From Mesobacillus zeae (GTDB lineage Bacteria; Bacillota; Bacilli; Bacillales; Cytobacillaceae): a stretch of 64,000 nt of DNA. The DNA is taken from assembly GCF_003570705.1 (NCBI RefSeq), contig NZ_QWVT01000019.1, positions 1 to 64,000 on the forward strand. Reading direction: 5' to 3'. Position 1 is the stretch's first letter; each line of letters begins with the position of its first letter. This document shows positions 54,101-61,977 of this stretch, one piece after another. Position numbers and translations under genes: made by a program. The notes under the pieces were generated by a model. It was not told the DNA's origin. It made no database searches and saw only the letters and a list, made by a program, of their open reading frames with translations.

Positions 54101-54627
54101 ATATACTTTCCAAACAGCTCTTCCTCGAACCGGCGGTAGACCATTTCGATATCATGGAGCTTCTCTTGCAAGACTTTCTGCCCTTTTTCATTTTCTGTTT
54201 CCTTCAAGAGTTCCTGGGGGCTGATTGCATATCGTTTAAATTCTGTCAGCATCTGCTCCATTTGCTGGATAAACCCGGACTTGTCGGCAGCACGATGAAA
54301 AATTTTCAAATCATCTTTTTTATCCTCTATGATTTTTCTGATCATCATACTTATACCAACACTTGTCAAATGATGCCGGGCTGAACCGCCTGTATCCTGG
54401 AGAATCCGCCATGCCAGCCGCGGAAAGCTGTAAACCTGTGCTCTGACCATTCCGCCGAGCCCTGGTGTCGTAGCCAATCTGTATTCGGATAAAAAGGACA
54501 TCTGCTCAGGAACAAGGTACACGATCGGGTTCCCTTCAGGACTGGATTCAAGCTTTCCGCGGATTTCTCTTAAGCATAGTTCCGTCTTGCCGCTGCCTGA
54601 GCGGCCGAGCACTAAACGAATGGACAT
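51145..54627 (-). CDS. addB: ATP-dependent helicase/nuclease subunit AddB
   Basis: This 1160-residue partner of AddA has an N-terminal GRSGSGKTE P-loop and a C-terminal RecB-type nuclease (LDYKSSDKELN). The four Fe-S cysteines expected of AddB are visible: one in LFNSCPFSHY and three in PCTFCSFKSVCQFD. Start MSIRLVLGRSG follows AGGGGAG. addB comes first, and its end overlaps addA by 8 bases. Confidence 0.95.
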   Translation of the reverse strand: MSIRLVLGRSGSGKTELCLREIRGKLESSPEGNPIVYLVPEQMSFLSEYRLATTPGLGGMVRAQVYSFPRLAWRILQDTGGSARHHLTSVGISMMIRKIIEDKKDDLKIFHRAADKSGFIQQMEQMLTEFKRYAISPQELLKETENEKGQKVLQEKLHDIEMVYRRFEEELFGKYIDSEDYFRLLAEKIPESSYLEDAEIYIDGFYTFTPLELMVIEQLIRTCRRVTIALPLDRSFKGIGPDELHLFRLTGETCRMLHELISSRGFDLEDEVILTGQKRWDNESLRHLEAEFDTRPAKPFIGENEVRLFQAANRRAEVEGIARKMIGLVRDNGFRYKDIAVMMRNGSDYRDILETVFRDYNIPYFIDQKGTMLNHPLIELIRSSLETVLGNWRYEPIFRAIKTDLLFPLAADVHQYREKMDRLENYVLAYGIQGDKWTKKERWIYRRFRGLELVDSVQTDAEKEMELQLNEMRLIVTAPLLRMARRIKRADSGRKLCEAVYLFIEELDVPAKLEQWRIAAEEQGHLVEAREHDQAWNGIMDLLDEFVEMLGDEKVDPRKFANILDAGFESLEFSLIPPAIDQALVADLEKSRLAEIKAAFVIGVNEGVLPAKLTEDGILGDDDRESLKTRGLYIGPGSRTKLLDENFLAYKAFTTPSDILYVSYPIANEEGKALMPSTYIKRLEELFPDLQLGVFAADPSELGEREQFEYVSSETAVLSYLTSQLQLKKRNYPVFDFWWDVYDYYIGSYRWKDTARKVLSSLFYENRTKPLSGQVTKELYGDEIEASVSRMELFNSCPFSHYVQHGLKLRDRRIFRLEAPDIGELFHAALKYIAETVMDRNLSWAGLTQAQSEELAKEAVAKLAPRLQNEILLSSNRHHYIRQKLQSIITRASLVLGEHARSSGFSPIGLELGFGRNGELPPLGFSLKNGTKMQLIGRIDRVDKAEDETGMYLRVLDYKSSDKELNLTEVYYGLALQMLTYLDIIITHSPGLVGKAADPAGVVYFHVHNPIINAQKMLSLDEIEEEILKQFKMNGLLLADEHVIKLMDRSLDSGNSQIISAGLKKDGTLTKASKVATREDFDYLRQFVRNKYVETGNEIVGGNVDISPFRLKDKMPCTFCSFKSVCQFDKSIETNDHRKLDSKNKEDILAAIRKEGVDLG

Positions 54628-54807
54628 CTGCGCTCCCCTTTCTTTCTTAAAAAACAAAGAATTTTTTTCGTTATATATCAATCATTATTATGATTAGGCA
54701 AACACATGTTCACTTTTCCATTATACCTGTTTTTAATCTCCATTCCAATTAGGGCATGCTGGAAAAAAGTCAAGCTGATTCTTGATTGTTACATTTTAAG
54801 AAAGCAC

Positions 54808-54838
54808 AAAGGACAGCCCCTCATTGAGGCTGTCCTTC
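54808..54838 (-). terminator. Terminator of the 111-residue protein gene
   Basis: AAGGACAGCC pairs with GGCTGTCCTT over a nine-base loop, 14 bases past the stop. The 54628-54807 stretch beyond it holds only AT-rich addB upstream sequence. Confidence 0.82.
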
Positions 54839-54851
54839 AGTATTCCCTCTG

Positions 54852-55187
54852 CTATCTCCTATCGAGGCGGCTTTCATCAAGTATGCCCATTCCGGCGATA
54901 TGCTGCCGGGCTTCTTCATCGCCGAGTTCATAAATCAGAGCATACACTTCATTGATTGTATTGTCATAGTCCGCATCTGCCTTATCGTCGTGGTACTCTT
55001 TGAACGGTACATGGGCTCGCCCGAATGTCTCAAGGTCGGCTTTATAATTTTCATTTAAGAATTCGCGGTGATGCTTGACTTCCTCTCCGGTGGCGTAGAT
55101 TTGGAAATAACCATTTAGTTCAGCCGGCCCCTCAAGCACTTCGCCGTTTTCAATGTTTACATAATATTTCCGCTTTTGCTCTTCCAT
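54852..55187 (-). CDS. Uncharacterised acidic cytoplasmic protein
   Basis: This 111-residue protein begins MEEQKRKYYVNIENGEVLEG, with an acidic composition and no membrane segment or signal peptide. I do not recognise a family with confidence. It is flanked by terminators on both sides, so it is a single-gene unit between addB and sipV. The codon pattern looks native. GAGGAGC precedes ATG. Confidence 0.75.
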   Translation of the reverse strand: MEEQKRKYYVNIENGEVLEGPAELNGYFQIYATGEEVKHHREFLNENYKADLETFGRAHVPFKEYHDDKADADYDNTINEVYALIYELGDEEARQHIAGMGILDESRLDRR

Positions 55188-55289
55188 TATGACAGCTCCT
55201 CTACTTTTTATTATGCTTTACCACCAGAGGGCACACTTTAATCAATTAGAAGTGGGTTTGCCTTTTAAGTCTCGGGAAAAATGCAGCAA

Positions 55290-55314
55290 AAAAGGACCCT
55301 TCTTTCCGGGTCCC
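55290..55314 (-). terminator. Terminator of sipV
   Basis: GGGACCC pairs with GGGTCC around an eight-base loop on the minus strand, followed by T6, immediately after the stop. Confidence 0.75.
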
Positions 55315-55320
55315 AGTAAC

Positions 55321-55881
55321 CTATTCATCAAAGGAAACAACCATTTCATCCAAAGGCCAGTAGCGCAGATTGACCTTTCCGACTACCTGATCATTTGAAA
55401 TAAACCCAAAATATCTGCTGTCCCAGCTTCCGAGGCGATTATCACCGAGAACAAAAAGCTTGCCGTCCGGAACCTTCTCAGCTCCGGCAACTTCCTTTAA
55501 AGTAAAATCCCCGGTAATATAATGTCCCTCCGCTTTTTTTCGATATTCTTTTAAATAAGGTTCTTCCACTTCATTCCCATTGATGAACAGCCGATCCTCG
55601 CGGTATTCAATTTTATCTCCCGGCAGGCCAATCACTCGTTTGACAAAATCCTCTTTCTTATTTGCATGAAAAACAATCACATCAAATCTTTGGAGGTCAC
55701 CTGCATCATAGCCAATTTTATTGACAACAAGCTTGTTCCCTTCCTCCAAGGTCGGGAGCATTGATTCACCTTCCACTACATAATTGGAAAAGAAAAAAGT
55801 ACGAATAAAAGCGAAAATGATCACTCCAATTGCAAAAGCTTTCAGCCACTCAGTTCCTTCTCTTTTTAGTCCTTCTTTCAC
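55321..55881 (-). CDS. sipV: Signal peptidase I
   Basis: This membrane-bound type I signal peptidase of 186 residues has one N-terminal helix (about 12-32). It carries the Ser40 nucleophile in VEGESMLPT, Lys81 in FVKRVIGLPGD and GDNRLGSWDSR near the end. The start is taken as GTG at 55881, since AGGAGG lies nine bases upstream. An earlier in-frame GTG at 55914 has no good site and would overlap the upstream gene. It pairs with the TVP38-family gene, as sipV and yhjE do in B. subtilis. Confidence 0.9.
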   Translation of the reverse strand: MKEGLKREGTEWLKAFAIGVIIFAFIRTFFFSNYVVEGESMLPTLEEGNKLVVNKIGYDAGDLQRFDVIVFHANKKEDFVKRVIGLPGDKIEYREDRLFINGNEVEEPYLKEYRKKAEGHYITGDFTLKEVAGAEKVPDGKLFVLGDNRLGSWDSRYFGFISNDQVVGKVNLRYWPLDEMVVSFDE

Positions 55882-55910
55882 ATTTCCCCGCCTCCTGTAC
55901 CAGGCCTTTT

Positions 55911-56525
55911 TCACCCATTATGTTCTTTTTCAATGCTGCTATTCATTTTTACTTCAATTCTTTTTCCAACATACCACAAAACAAAAATAAGAAGGCCGAC
56001 AAGGGCAGTACGGGCAGGTTTGGTGATCAGTGACTGAATGTCATAACCCACAAAGCTGATGGTGAAAATCATCACCATTTTTCCTGCAAACACCGCCAGC
56101 ATATACTGCGCCGTGCTGATTTTGGACATCCCTGCGACAATATTGACAAGTGCCGAAGGGGTGAACGGAAAACAAAGGAGGACAAACAGCGGACCGAACC
56201 CATGGCGTTCTACCCAGTTCATGCCTCTCTGCACCTTTGGATGCCTTTGTAAAAAACGAAGCAGGCGGCGCTGCCCGTATTTACGGACTAGCAAAAATAC
56301 AATTAAAGCTCCTGTGCAAGCACCAATCCATGAAAAAAGGAACCCAAACCACAAGCCAAAGGCGCTTGCGTTAGCCATTACAAATATAAATAACGGGAGA
56401 AAAGGCAGGAACGCCTCCAGCATAGGAAGCAAAACTCCAGGAACAGGCCCCAGCGCCCGGTATTCTTTTATCAAATCCATAATTTTTTCAAGAGTGAACC
56501 AATCCTGAAGGAATCCTAAATCCAT
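55911..56525 (-). CDS. TVP38/TMEM64 (VTT-domain) membrane protein, YhjE-like
   Basis: This 204-residue protein has about six hydrophobic segments and the VTT/DedA-like GxxxxFxxxxxGA pattern (GLWFGFLFSWIGACTGALIVFLLVRKYG), plus FPFTPSALVNIVAGMS. VTT proteins are linked to lipid scrambling. The role of this one is unknown. AAAAGGAG precedes ATG. sipV starts 29 bases downstream, probably on the same transcript. Confidence 0.88.
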   Translation of the reverse strand: MDLGFLQDWFTLEKIMDLIKEYRALGPVPGVLLPMLEAFLPFLPLFIFVMANASAFGLWFGFLFSWIGACTGALIVFLLVRKYGQRRLLRFLQRHPKVQRGMNWVERHGFGPLFVLLCFPFTPSALVNIVAGMSKISTAQYMLAVFAGKMVMIFTISFVGYDIQSLITKPARTALVGLLIFVLWYVGKRIEVKMNSSIEKEHNG

Positions 56526-56642
56526 CGCAGTCTCCTTTTTCCATGCCTCCTTTTTTCCTTACAGCATGGAAAAGCTTTTTGCTAATATTGTACACCTGTT
56601 TAAAAATAAATGGAAAGATTAGAATAAACGTCCTGCACATTT

Positions 56643-57584
56643 CTATTTTGCCAGGAAACCCTGCAGTTCCGCTTTATTTACCTCCTGGTCAATATCAAGG
56701 ACAAGCCCTGACCCACTTACCCGCTTGTCCTCAAAGGAACCATTAACCGGGATACGCATGGTTTCAATATTCCTGTTATCTTTGGAAACGAATCCTTTAG
56801 CAATATATAGCATGTCTCCTGTACCCATATTCGTGTTGACATATGGCATGACAACGCCAACCAGCTTTGGAAGCTTAGGTACTGTACTGATGCTCACTAA
56901 CTGGTTGCCGACATCCTTGATGACCTTCTGCTGTCTCTCTACTCTTCCGAAATCCCCGACGGCATCCTGGCGGAAGCGTACGTAGCCGAGCAAATGCTCT
57001 CCATCAAGCTGCTGGACTCCCGGTTCGATCGTAACATCTATATTTTCTTCCATCCGCTTTTCCACATCGACCTTAACCCCATTTGGGAAAGCCTCATCCA
57101 TCAGCTTGACAAACCCTTCAAAATCCACCACAGCATAGTACTGCAGGTCGACATCAAAATTATTCTTGATCGTCTTCCGCAGCAATTCAGGTCCTCCGTA
57201 AGCGAAGGCTGCATTGATTTTATTCTTCCCATGCCCGGGAATGTCTACATAGGAATCCCTCATAACGGAAACCAATTTATAGGTCCCTTTACTTTTATTA
57301 TAGCTGCCGATCATGATTGTATCGGCTCGTGGCTTATCCCTGCCGGTCGCATCACTCCCAAGGATAAGGATGTTGGTGGATCCGTTTGCGTCCTGTTTCC
57401 CTTTAAATTCATACACATCCTGCTTATCGCCTACGCTTTTCCGTGATTGTTCCACACCTGATTTGTATTGTGAATATAAATAAATCCCGAGTATACCACC
57501 AATCAGAATGAATAGAAGGAGAAAAACCCTGCCCCAGCGGACTTTTTTTCTTTTTCTTTTGATTACCCGTCTTTCATTTCTCAT
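56643..57584 (-). CDS. LytR-CpsA-Psr (LCP) family cell-wall ligase
   Basis: LCP enzymes attach wall teichoic acid or other polymers to peptidoglycan. The protein has a basic N-terminal tail, one membrane helix (VFLLLFILIGGILGIYLY) and an extracellular LCP domain with ILGSDATGRDKPRADTIM, VMRDSYVDIP and FRQDAVGDFGRVERQQ. Catalytic Arg/Asp positions look intact. The start is uncertain. MRNERR (57584) gives 313 residues and is preferred for its typical basic start. In-frame alternatives at 57644 and 57677 also lack a clear ribosome-binding site. Confidence 0.85.
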   Translation of the reverse strand: MRNERRVIKRKRKKVRWGRVFLLLFILIGGILGIYLYSQYKSGVEQSRKSVGDKQDVYEFKGKQDANGSTNILILGSDATGRDKPRADTIMIGSYNKSKGTYKLVSVMRDSYVDIPGHGKNKINAAFAYGGPELLRKTIKNNFDVDLQYYAVVDFEGFVKLMDEAFPNGVKVDVEKRMEENIDVTIEPGVQQLDGEHLLGYVRFRQDAVGDFGRVERQQKVIKDVGNQLVSISTVPKLPKLVGVVMPYVNTNMGTGDMLYIAKGFVSKDNRNIETMRIPVNGSFEDKRVSGSGLVLDIDQEVNKAELQGFLAK

Positions 57585-57822
57585 TTGAGAGTTTTCCACC
57601 TTTTTTGTTTTATAGCTTAATTTTCTAAATAAAAGTCTCATTCGCCAGACTTGTTTTATTTTCCTTCTTTTCACCACTTGTTAAACTTCTACCGGAAAAT
57701 TTTTTTCAATTATATCAGCCGAACAAATTGGTATCTATAAAGATTACGTTTAAATCAGCTTGAAAATGGCCGTCGTCCGAATGATTTGAATGTCTGTGGA
57801 GAAAATAATATGAAGTGGATAC

Positions 57823-57870
57823 TTGAAAAAGAAGCTTGTTATGGAGTATGATGGAACAGAACATATGTTC
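57823..57870 (+). promoter_or_regulatory. yhjD promoter with LexA-type operator
   Basis: TTGAAA (57823-57828), an 18-base spacer and TATGAT (57847-57852) predict a start near 57859. GAACATATGTTC (57859-57870) matches the Bacillus LexA (DinR) core GAAC-N4-GTTC fully and sits on that start, the usual repressor position. It also forms the centre of ATGGAACA/TGTTCCAT (57851-57873). Confidence 0.65.
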
Positions 57871-57895
57871 CATTTTTGAAGAGGGGCATTTAAAC

Positions 57896-58306
57896 ATGAC
57901 AAGAATACCTGAATACGACCGTGACATGATAGAGCAGGCTATTTACCTGCCCATGGTCTTGACTGTCCTCAACAGAGACCGCACTGTTATTGAGTCAAGT
58001 CCATTCAAACTGAAGAAACCCTATCTTGTGTTAATCGAAGAAACGATGCTGGCCATTCAAAAAGATCTCGCCGGGGTTAAACGCTACATGAAACAAAACA
58101 GCCTTAAGGTACAGCAGCTAAAGCGCGATGAAGCCTTCACCATGTATCTCTTTCTTTACCGTGGCTATGAGGAGCAGCACAATTACTTCAATCCCCGCCT
58201 CCGCAACAGGACAGAAGAACTTATGGAATATTACCTTTTCCGGAGATACTCCCTCCATGCAGAGAAACTTCCAGAGAAATACATCAACAAAAAACAGCAT
58301 AAATAA
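57896..58306 (+). CDS. yhjD: YhjD-like protein
   Basis: This 136-residue soluble helical protein contains IYLPMVLTVLNRDRTVIE and RGYEEQHNYFNPRLRNRTEELMEYYLFRRY, matching my memory of B. subtilis YhjD next to comK. The function is unknown. The start ATG (57896) follows AGAGGGG. Twenty codons upstream in frame are discounted because they lie inside the promoter and LexA region. It is convergent with comK, with 27 bases between stops. The LexA-like operator predicts induction by DNA damage. Confidence 0.82.
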   Translation: MTRIPEYDRDMIEQAIYLPMVLTVLNRDRTVIESSPFKLKKPYLVLIEETMLAIQKDLAGVKRYMKQNSLKVQQLKRDEAFTMYLFLYRGYEEQHNYFNPRLRNRTEELMEYYLFRRYSLHAEKLPEKYINKKQHK

Positions 58307-58333
58307 TTATGCTGCAGTAGAGTGAACTCCGGA

Positions 58334-58903
58334 CTAGTCTTTATAAATCTCACTGACCATGCCGGCCGAACTGTTCTGGGAATACTTCGGCCCCTGGAAT
58401 AAGTACACAGCCCGGCGTTCAGTCTCCTTCATTCTCTCCATCATCCTGGTTTTCAGCAGAGCCGTTCTCAGCAGCTGGTTTTCAAAAGATCGAAAGGAAA
58501 CTGGAAGTGTGATGGACTGCTTATTTCGGAAGGTTACATAGGTGTGGCGGGAATCAATTTTTTTGTGGTTTAGAACATGTTCATGAGAGACCCAAATACA
58601 GTTTGGATTGGACGGTGACGTTGTCGGTAGGAAATAAATAGAGTTGTGGGGATCAATGATGATTGGTACCTTGTGTGTAATCCCGGTCAAATCACGGGCG
58701 CCATCCTTTCTTCCTTCATAGCTCGATCCAAAATACTGACAGCTTTTTTTGATGATATCAATCGGCTTAAGCGGGGAAATATAATCATCCTCAAACTCAT
58801 AAATTCTAGAAAATGTCTTACTGCCATACTGGTAAGGAAGGATTATCATAGTAAAAGGATTGACTTCATATTCATCCAAGGATTCTTTCTGTCCGCTTTT
58901 CAT
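58334..58903 (-). CDS. comK: Competence transcription factor ComK
   Basis: ComK activates late competence genes and itself through AT-boxes. The 189 residues begin EYEVNPFTMIILPYQYGSKTFSRIYE and contain FGSSYEGRKDGARDLTGITHKVPIIIDP. It ends with the C-terminal regulatory stretch SSAGMVSEIYKD that contacts MecA/ClpC. AGGGAG precedes ATG. An AT-rich stretch upstream (58920-59060) has partial AAAA-N5-TTTT halves, such as 59010-59020. It is divergent from the IDEAL-domain gene. Confidence 0.93.
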   Translation of the reverse strand: MKSGQKESLDEYEVNPFTMIILPYQYGSKTFSRIYEFEDDYISPLKPIDIIKKSCQYFGSSYEGRKDGARDLTGITHKVPIIIDPHNSIYFLPTTSPSNPNCIWVSHEHVLNHKKIDSRHTYVTFRNKQSITLPVSFRSFENQLLRTALLKTRMMERMKETERRAVYLFQGPKYSQNSSAGMVSEIYKD

Positions 58904-59094
58904 TCCATCATCTCCCTAAAGAGGATTTTATTTCATCATACCACCGTCAGCCTTATTATTAGTAAAAATTAACAAATGTTCGTAATTTATTCACAAAAAA
59001 TTGGGTGCAAAAACTTTCTTAAAATTAAGATAATTTTGTTGATTATCCTTTTCAAACTCCATATAATATAAAAAAGGTCGAAGAGGTGAGGTCA

Positions 59095-59331
59095 GTGAAA
59101 GAGAAGTCCTATTCTGAAATCATGAAGGCCAGCGTGATGAACCGCATTAAAGCAAAAGAAACCTTTGTTTTGGACCTGTATGTGGATATGCTGATTTCGG
59201 AAATCCAGCTGAAAACAAAAAAGGAAAAGTTGCTTTCAAAAATTGATGATGCCATTGACCAACGGGACCAAACGCTCTTCTTTTCCCTTACGAAGGAACT
59301 GAAAGATCTGAACAGACTTTTCGGGACATAG
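59095..59331 (+). CDS. yhzC: IDEAL-domain protein YhzC
   Basis: This 78-residue protein has a basic N-terminal half and the IDEAL motif IDDAIDQRDQTLFFSLTKELKDL, a self-association segment also found in ComK-linked and AddA-like proteins of Firmicutes. The start GTG (59095) follows AAGAGG by eight bases. A GTG nine bases earlier overlaps the site. It is divergent from comK as in B. subtilis. Confidence 0.88.
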   Translation: MKEKSYSEIMKASVMNRIKAKETFVLDLYVDMLISEIQLKTKKEKLLSKIDDAIDQRDQTLFFSLTKELKDLNRLFGT

Positions 59332-59342
59332 ATGAAAAATAA

Positions 59343-59373
59343 TTCCCCTGCAGCTTGCAGGGGATCATTTTTT
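59343..59373 (+). terminator. Terminator of yhzC
   Basis: CCCCTGCA pairs with TGCAGGGG, followed by ATCATTTTTT. Confidence 0.82.
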
Positions 59374-59424
59374 ATATTCTGACATAGTAATGCTCCGGGT
59401 TTAAAAGGGTTTATATCCGAAACG

Positions 59425-59453
59425 AAAAAAAGCCCTTGTTACGGGCTTTTTAA
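59425..59453 (-). terminator. Terminator of the M48 protease gene
   Basis: AAAAGCCC pairs with GGGCTTTT over a seven-base loop at the end of the gene, and the stop codon lies in the stem. Confidence 0.8.
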
Positions 59454-60730
59454 TCCGTATTTTTATTTCTTTGTTCAACCTCATAATCTTCCAGCCTCGA
59501 TATCCGCTCAAGCATCGTAGGGTGACCGTAACGAAAAATCTTCACAAGGAGCGGAGGATTTACTTGGCTCAAGCCCGCTTTCGTGAGGGTTTGAAAAGAA
59601 CCGATGGCGTCATCTGTATTCCCCGTCATTTCTATGGCATAGCGGTCTGCCCTGGTTTCCTGGTACCGTGATACAAAATTGCTCGCAGGACTTGAAATAA
59701 ACATAAGCATTGAAAGAATCATCAGCAGAAGCGGTACAGAACGAATGTCGCCAACATCGTCCACTTTCAGCTCTTTTCCCCAACGCCTGATTGCCCAGGC
59801 CATCATTCTTGATGTCAGCCACAATCCGAACAATGACAATATCAGATAACCGGCAATTCCGATATAAATATGCTTTTCAACATAATGGGCCATTTCATGG
59901 GCCATTATGAAAAGGATTTCACCGTCACTCAGCCTGTTTAAGGTCGTATCCCAAAGAACGATGCGCGAGTTTCCGCCAATCCCTGTCACATAAGCGTTTA
60001 AGGCATTCGTTTTTTCAGCCATGTTCACTTCAAAAACATGATTAGCCGGGATGTCTGCCTTTCCGGCAAGATCAAGGATCTTTGCTTCAAGCTCTTTGTT
60101 CTTCAATGGAGAAAAGTCATTATAGAGCGGGTCGATTACAACAGGCTGGACGAACATGATAAACAGCGTGAATGGTATGGACAAAAGCCATGCCAAAAGC
60201 CACCAATATTTGCGGCTCCGCTGAATCAGCCAGTACAGGACGGAAATCGTGATCAGCAGTGTCACAAAGTTCACCCAGAAACCAATCAGTTCATCCTTCA
60301 TCCAGGAAGGAAAGGATTGGGTCGATATGTTGTATGTCTTGGAGAAATTGTAGCTGATATAGCTAAGCGGAAAAGTCGCTGCATAGGAAAATAGGGACAG
60401 CCAGAAGATATAGACCCCATTTTGCAGGAGCTTATGTTGAAACGTATCTTTCCCCCATTTTTTAAACGCACCTGACAGCCCGACAAGCAAGACTAAAAAA
60501 TAGAACAGCCATTCATACGGGGTGGAAAGGAAAAACAGCAGATTCCTTATTTTCGAGTATTCTTCACTAAGCATATATTCCCGGGGATTCAAAAACGTTG
60601 CAGGATCAGCCCTTGAACCCTGGAACTCAAACGGCAGGCTTGTATCAGCTAAATAAAAAAGATACCAATAAGCCAAAAAACCGAAAACGATATAAGCAAG
60701 AATTCCATAGAAGCCCATTTTCCGCGCCAA
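59450..60730 (-). CDS. yhfN: M48 family zinc metalloprotease (YhfN-like)
   Basis: This 426-residue integral membrane protease of the Ste24/CAAX family has about seven membrane segments and the zinc motif HEMAH. A second glutamate ligand lies in RYQETRADRYAIE. The start is TTG (60730) with AAAGGGTGA eight bases upstream. The next Met is in frame four codons later without a site. The protein probably degrades membrane or lipoprotein substrates. The true substrate is unknown. Confidence 0.88.
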   Translation of the reverse strand: MARKMGFYGILAYIVFGFLAYWYLFYLADTSLPFEFQGSRADPATFLNPREYMLSEEYSKIRNLLFFLSTPYEWLFYFLVLLVGLSGAFKKWGKDTFQHKLLQNGVYIFWLSLFSYAATFPLSYISYNFSKTYNISTQSFPSWMKDELIGFWVNFVTLLITISVLYWLIQRSRKYWWLLAWLLSIPFTLFIMFVQPVVIDPLYNDFSPLKNKELEAKILDLAGKADIPANHVFEVNMAEKTNALNAYVTGIGGNSRIVLWDTTLNRLSDGEILFIMAHEMAHYVEKHIYIGIAGYLILSLFGLWLTSRMMAWAIRRWGKELKVDDVGDIRSVPLLLMILSMLMFISSPASNFVSRYQETRADRYAIEMTGNTDDAIGSFQTLTKAGLSQVNPPLLVKIFRYGHPTMLERISRLEDYEVEQRNKNTD

Positions 60731-60831
60731 AAGCCATCACCCTTTCGTACAACCTCTACAAGTAGTGTAGTCGGTCTCCCTTCAAATTAGAACAAGTTAT
60801 TGCCCCTCTCATGAAGGACAGCCAAGGCGCA

Positions 60832-61125
60832 CTAGAAAAAATATGAGTATGCACTAAGGACAGTGATTGCCCCGATCACGACAAGAATGACATTAGCACC
60901 CAGGAATGCACAGCCAAAAGCAGCAGCCGCACCGACAGCACCGTATATCATATCCTCCTGGATAAAAAATACTGCTGGAAAAATGAGGGCGCCCAGGGTG
61001 GCATAAGGAACATTTTTTAGTACCCCTTGGACAAATGGAGGCAGCTCCTTTCCCCTGAACATGACAAACGGGAGCATACGCGGAATATAGGTCACAACAG
61101 CCATCGCAGCAATCAAAACGACCAT
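60832..61125 (-). CDS. azlD: AzlD family branched-chain amino acid transporter subunit
   Basis: This 97-residue membrane protein has about three to four helices. It starts MVVLIAAMAVVTYIPRMLPFV, the typical AzlD Y-I-P-R-x-L/P-P motif. With AzlC it forms a two-component exporter of branched-chain amino acids or analogues. It begins one base after the azlC stop. Confidence 0.88.
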   Translation of the reverse strand: MVVLIAAMAVVTYIPRMLPFVMFRGKELPPFVQGVLKNVPYATLGALIFPAVFFIQEDMIYGAVGAAAAFGCAFLGANVILVVIGAITVLSAYSYFF

Positions 61126-61126
61126 C

Positions 61127-61858
61127 TCAGTTTTCAGCCTGATTCACCTTCCTTTTTCTCCCCATTATCTCTATCCATTCAACAAGGACTGCCGACAAAA
61201 GAGTGGCTGCAACAATTGCCCAGCCTGTCGGCATAAGTTTCCCAAGCATAAAGGTAGAATTAAAGCATGCCGCAAGCACCGCGAGGAACACGACCTTCCT
61301 GCTTTTTTTCATGGAGGGAACGAGGAGCCCTGCAAACATGGCATAAAGTGCTATCGACATGCTGTCCTGCAAAACCTGCGGCAATCCTGCCCCCATAAGG
61401 AAGCCTATTCCGGAGTTGATCACCCAGCTCGCATAAGAAATAAAAACGAGTCCTAGCATGTACCAAACCGTTACGGGTTCTTCCCGGGTTGCTGCCACCG
61501 AAAAGGTTTCATCGGTGATTCCAAAAGCATAGAACATTTTTCCAAAGACGCTGTCCCCGGATGCTTTTTCATTGAGTGAAGCCGACATTAGAAAATGGCG
61601 GATGTTTACAATGAATGTAGTCAGGACAATCTCAAACGTACCAGTTCCAGCTGCCAGAAGGCTAAGGGATATGTATTGCGCCGCTCCTGCGAAAACAAGC
61701 AGGCTCATTAACACCGTTTCGCTAAGAGTCAGTCCCGTCGTCTTGGCAATCAATCCGAATGTCAGGGCAACAGGCAAATAGCCAATGCATATGCTCATGC
61801 CTGATTGAAGGCCTTTTTTGAATTCCACTGCTTTCCTGGCTGTAATATTGCTCTCCAT
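61127..61858 (-). CDS. azlC: AzlC family amino-acid exporter subunit
   Basis: This 243-residue membrane protein has about six to seven helices. It carries family motifs GLIAKTTGLTLSE, LLVFAGAAQYISLSLLAAGT and RHFLMSASL near the middle, with ITDETFSV. It would mediate efflux of branched-chain amino acids or azaleucine with AzlD. GGGGGAGGGC precedes ATG. I did not see an azlB regulator or a T-box leader in the 119-base gap upstream. Confidence 0.9.
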   Translation of the reverse strand: MESNITARKAVEFKKGLQSGMSICIGYLPVALTFGLIAKTTGLTLSETVLMSLLVFAGAAQYISLSLLAAGTGTFEIVLTTFIVNIRHFLMSASLNEKASGDSVFGKMFYAFGITDETFSVAATREEPVTVWYMLGLVFISYASWVINSGIGFLMGAGLPQVLQDSMSIALYAMFAGLLVPSMKKSRKVVFLAVLAACFNSTFMLGKLMPTGWAIVAATLLSAVLVEWIEIMGRKRKVNQAEN

Positions 61859-61917
61859 CGCCCTCCCCCTTTTACCAAAAATAGGAATTATCTAAAATAC
61901 AAAAATAAAAGAATAAG

Positions 61918-61952
61918 AAAAAAGTGCATGAAAAATATCATGTACTTTTTTC
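61918..61952 (-). terminator. Terminator of the enoyl-CoA hydratase gene
   Basis: AAAAAGTGCATGA pairs with TCATGTACTTTTT, one G-U pair, in the spacer before azlC. Confidence 0.72.
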
Positions 61953-61977
61953 TATTATCAGAGTGATTATGTATCTC

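Noticed and set aside
61859-61977. T-box leader for azlCD
   Set aside because: The gap is short, holds a terminator of the neighbouring gene, and shows no T-box sequence.
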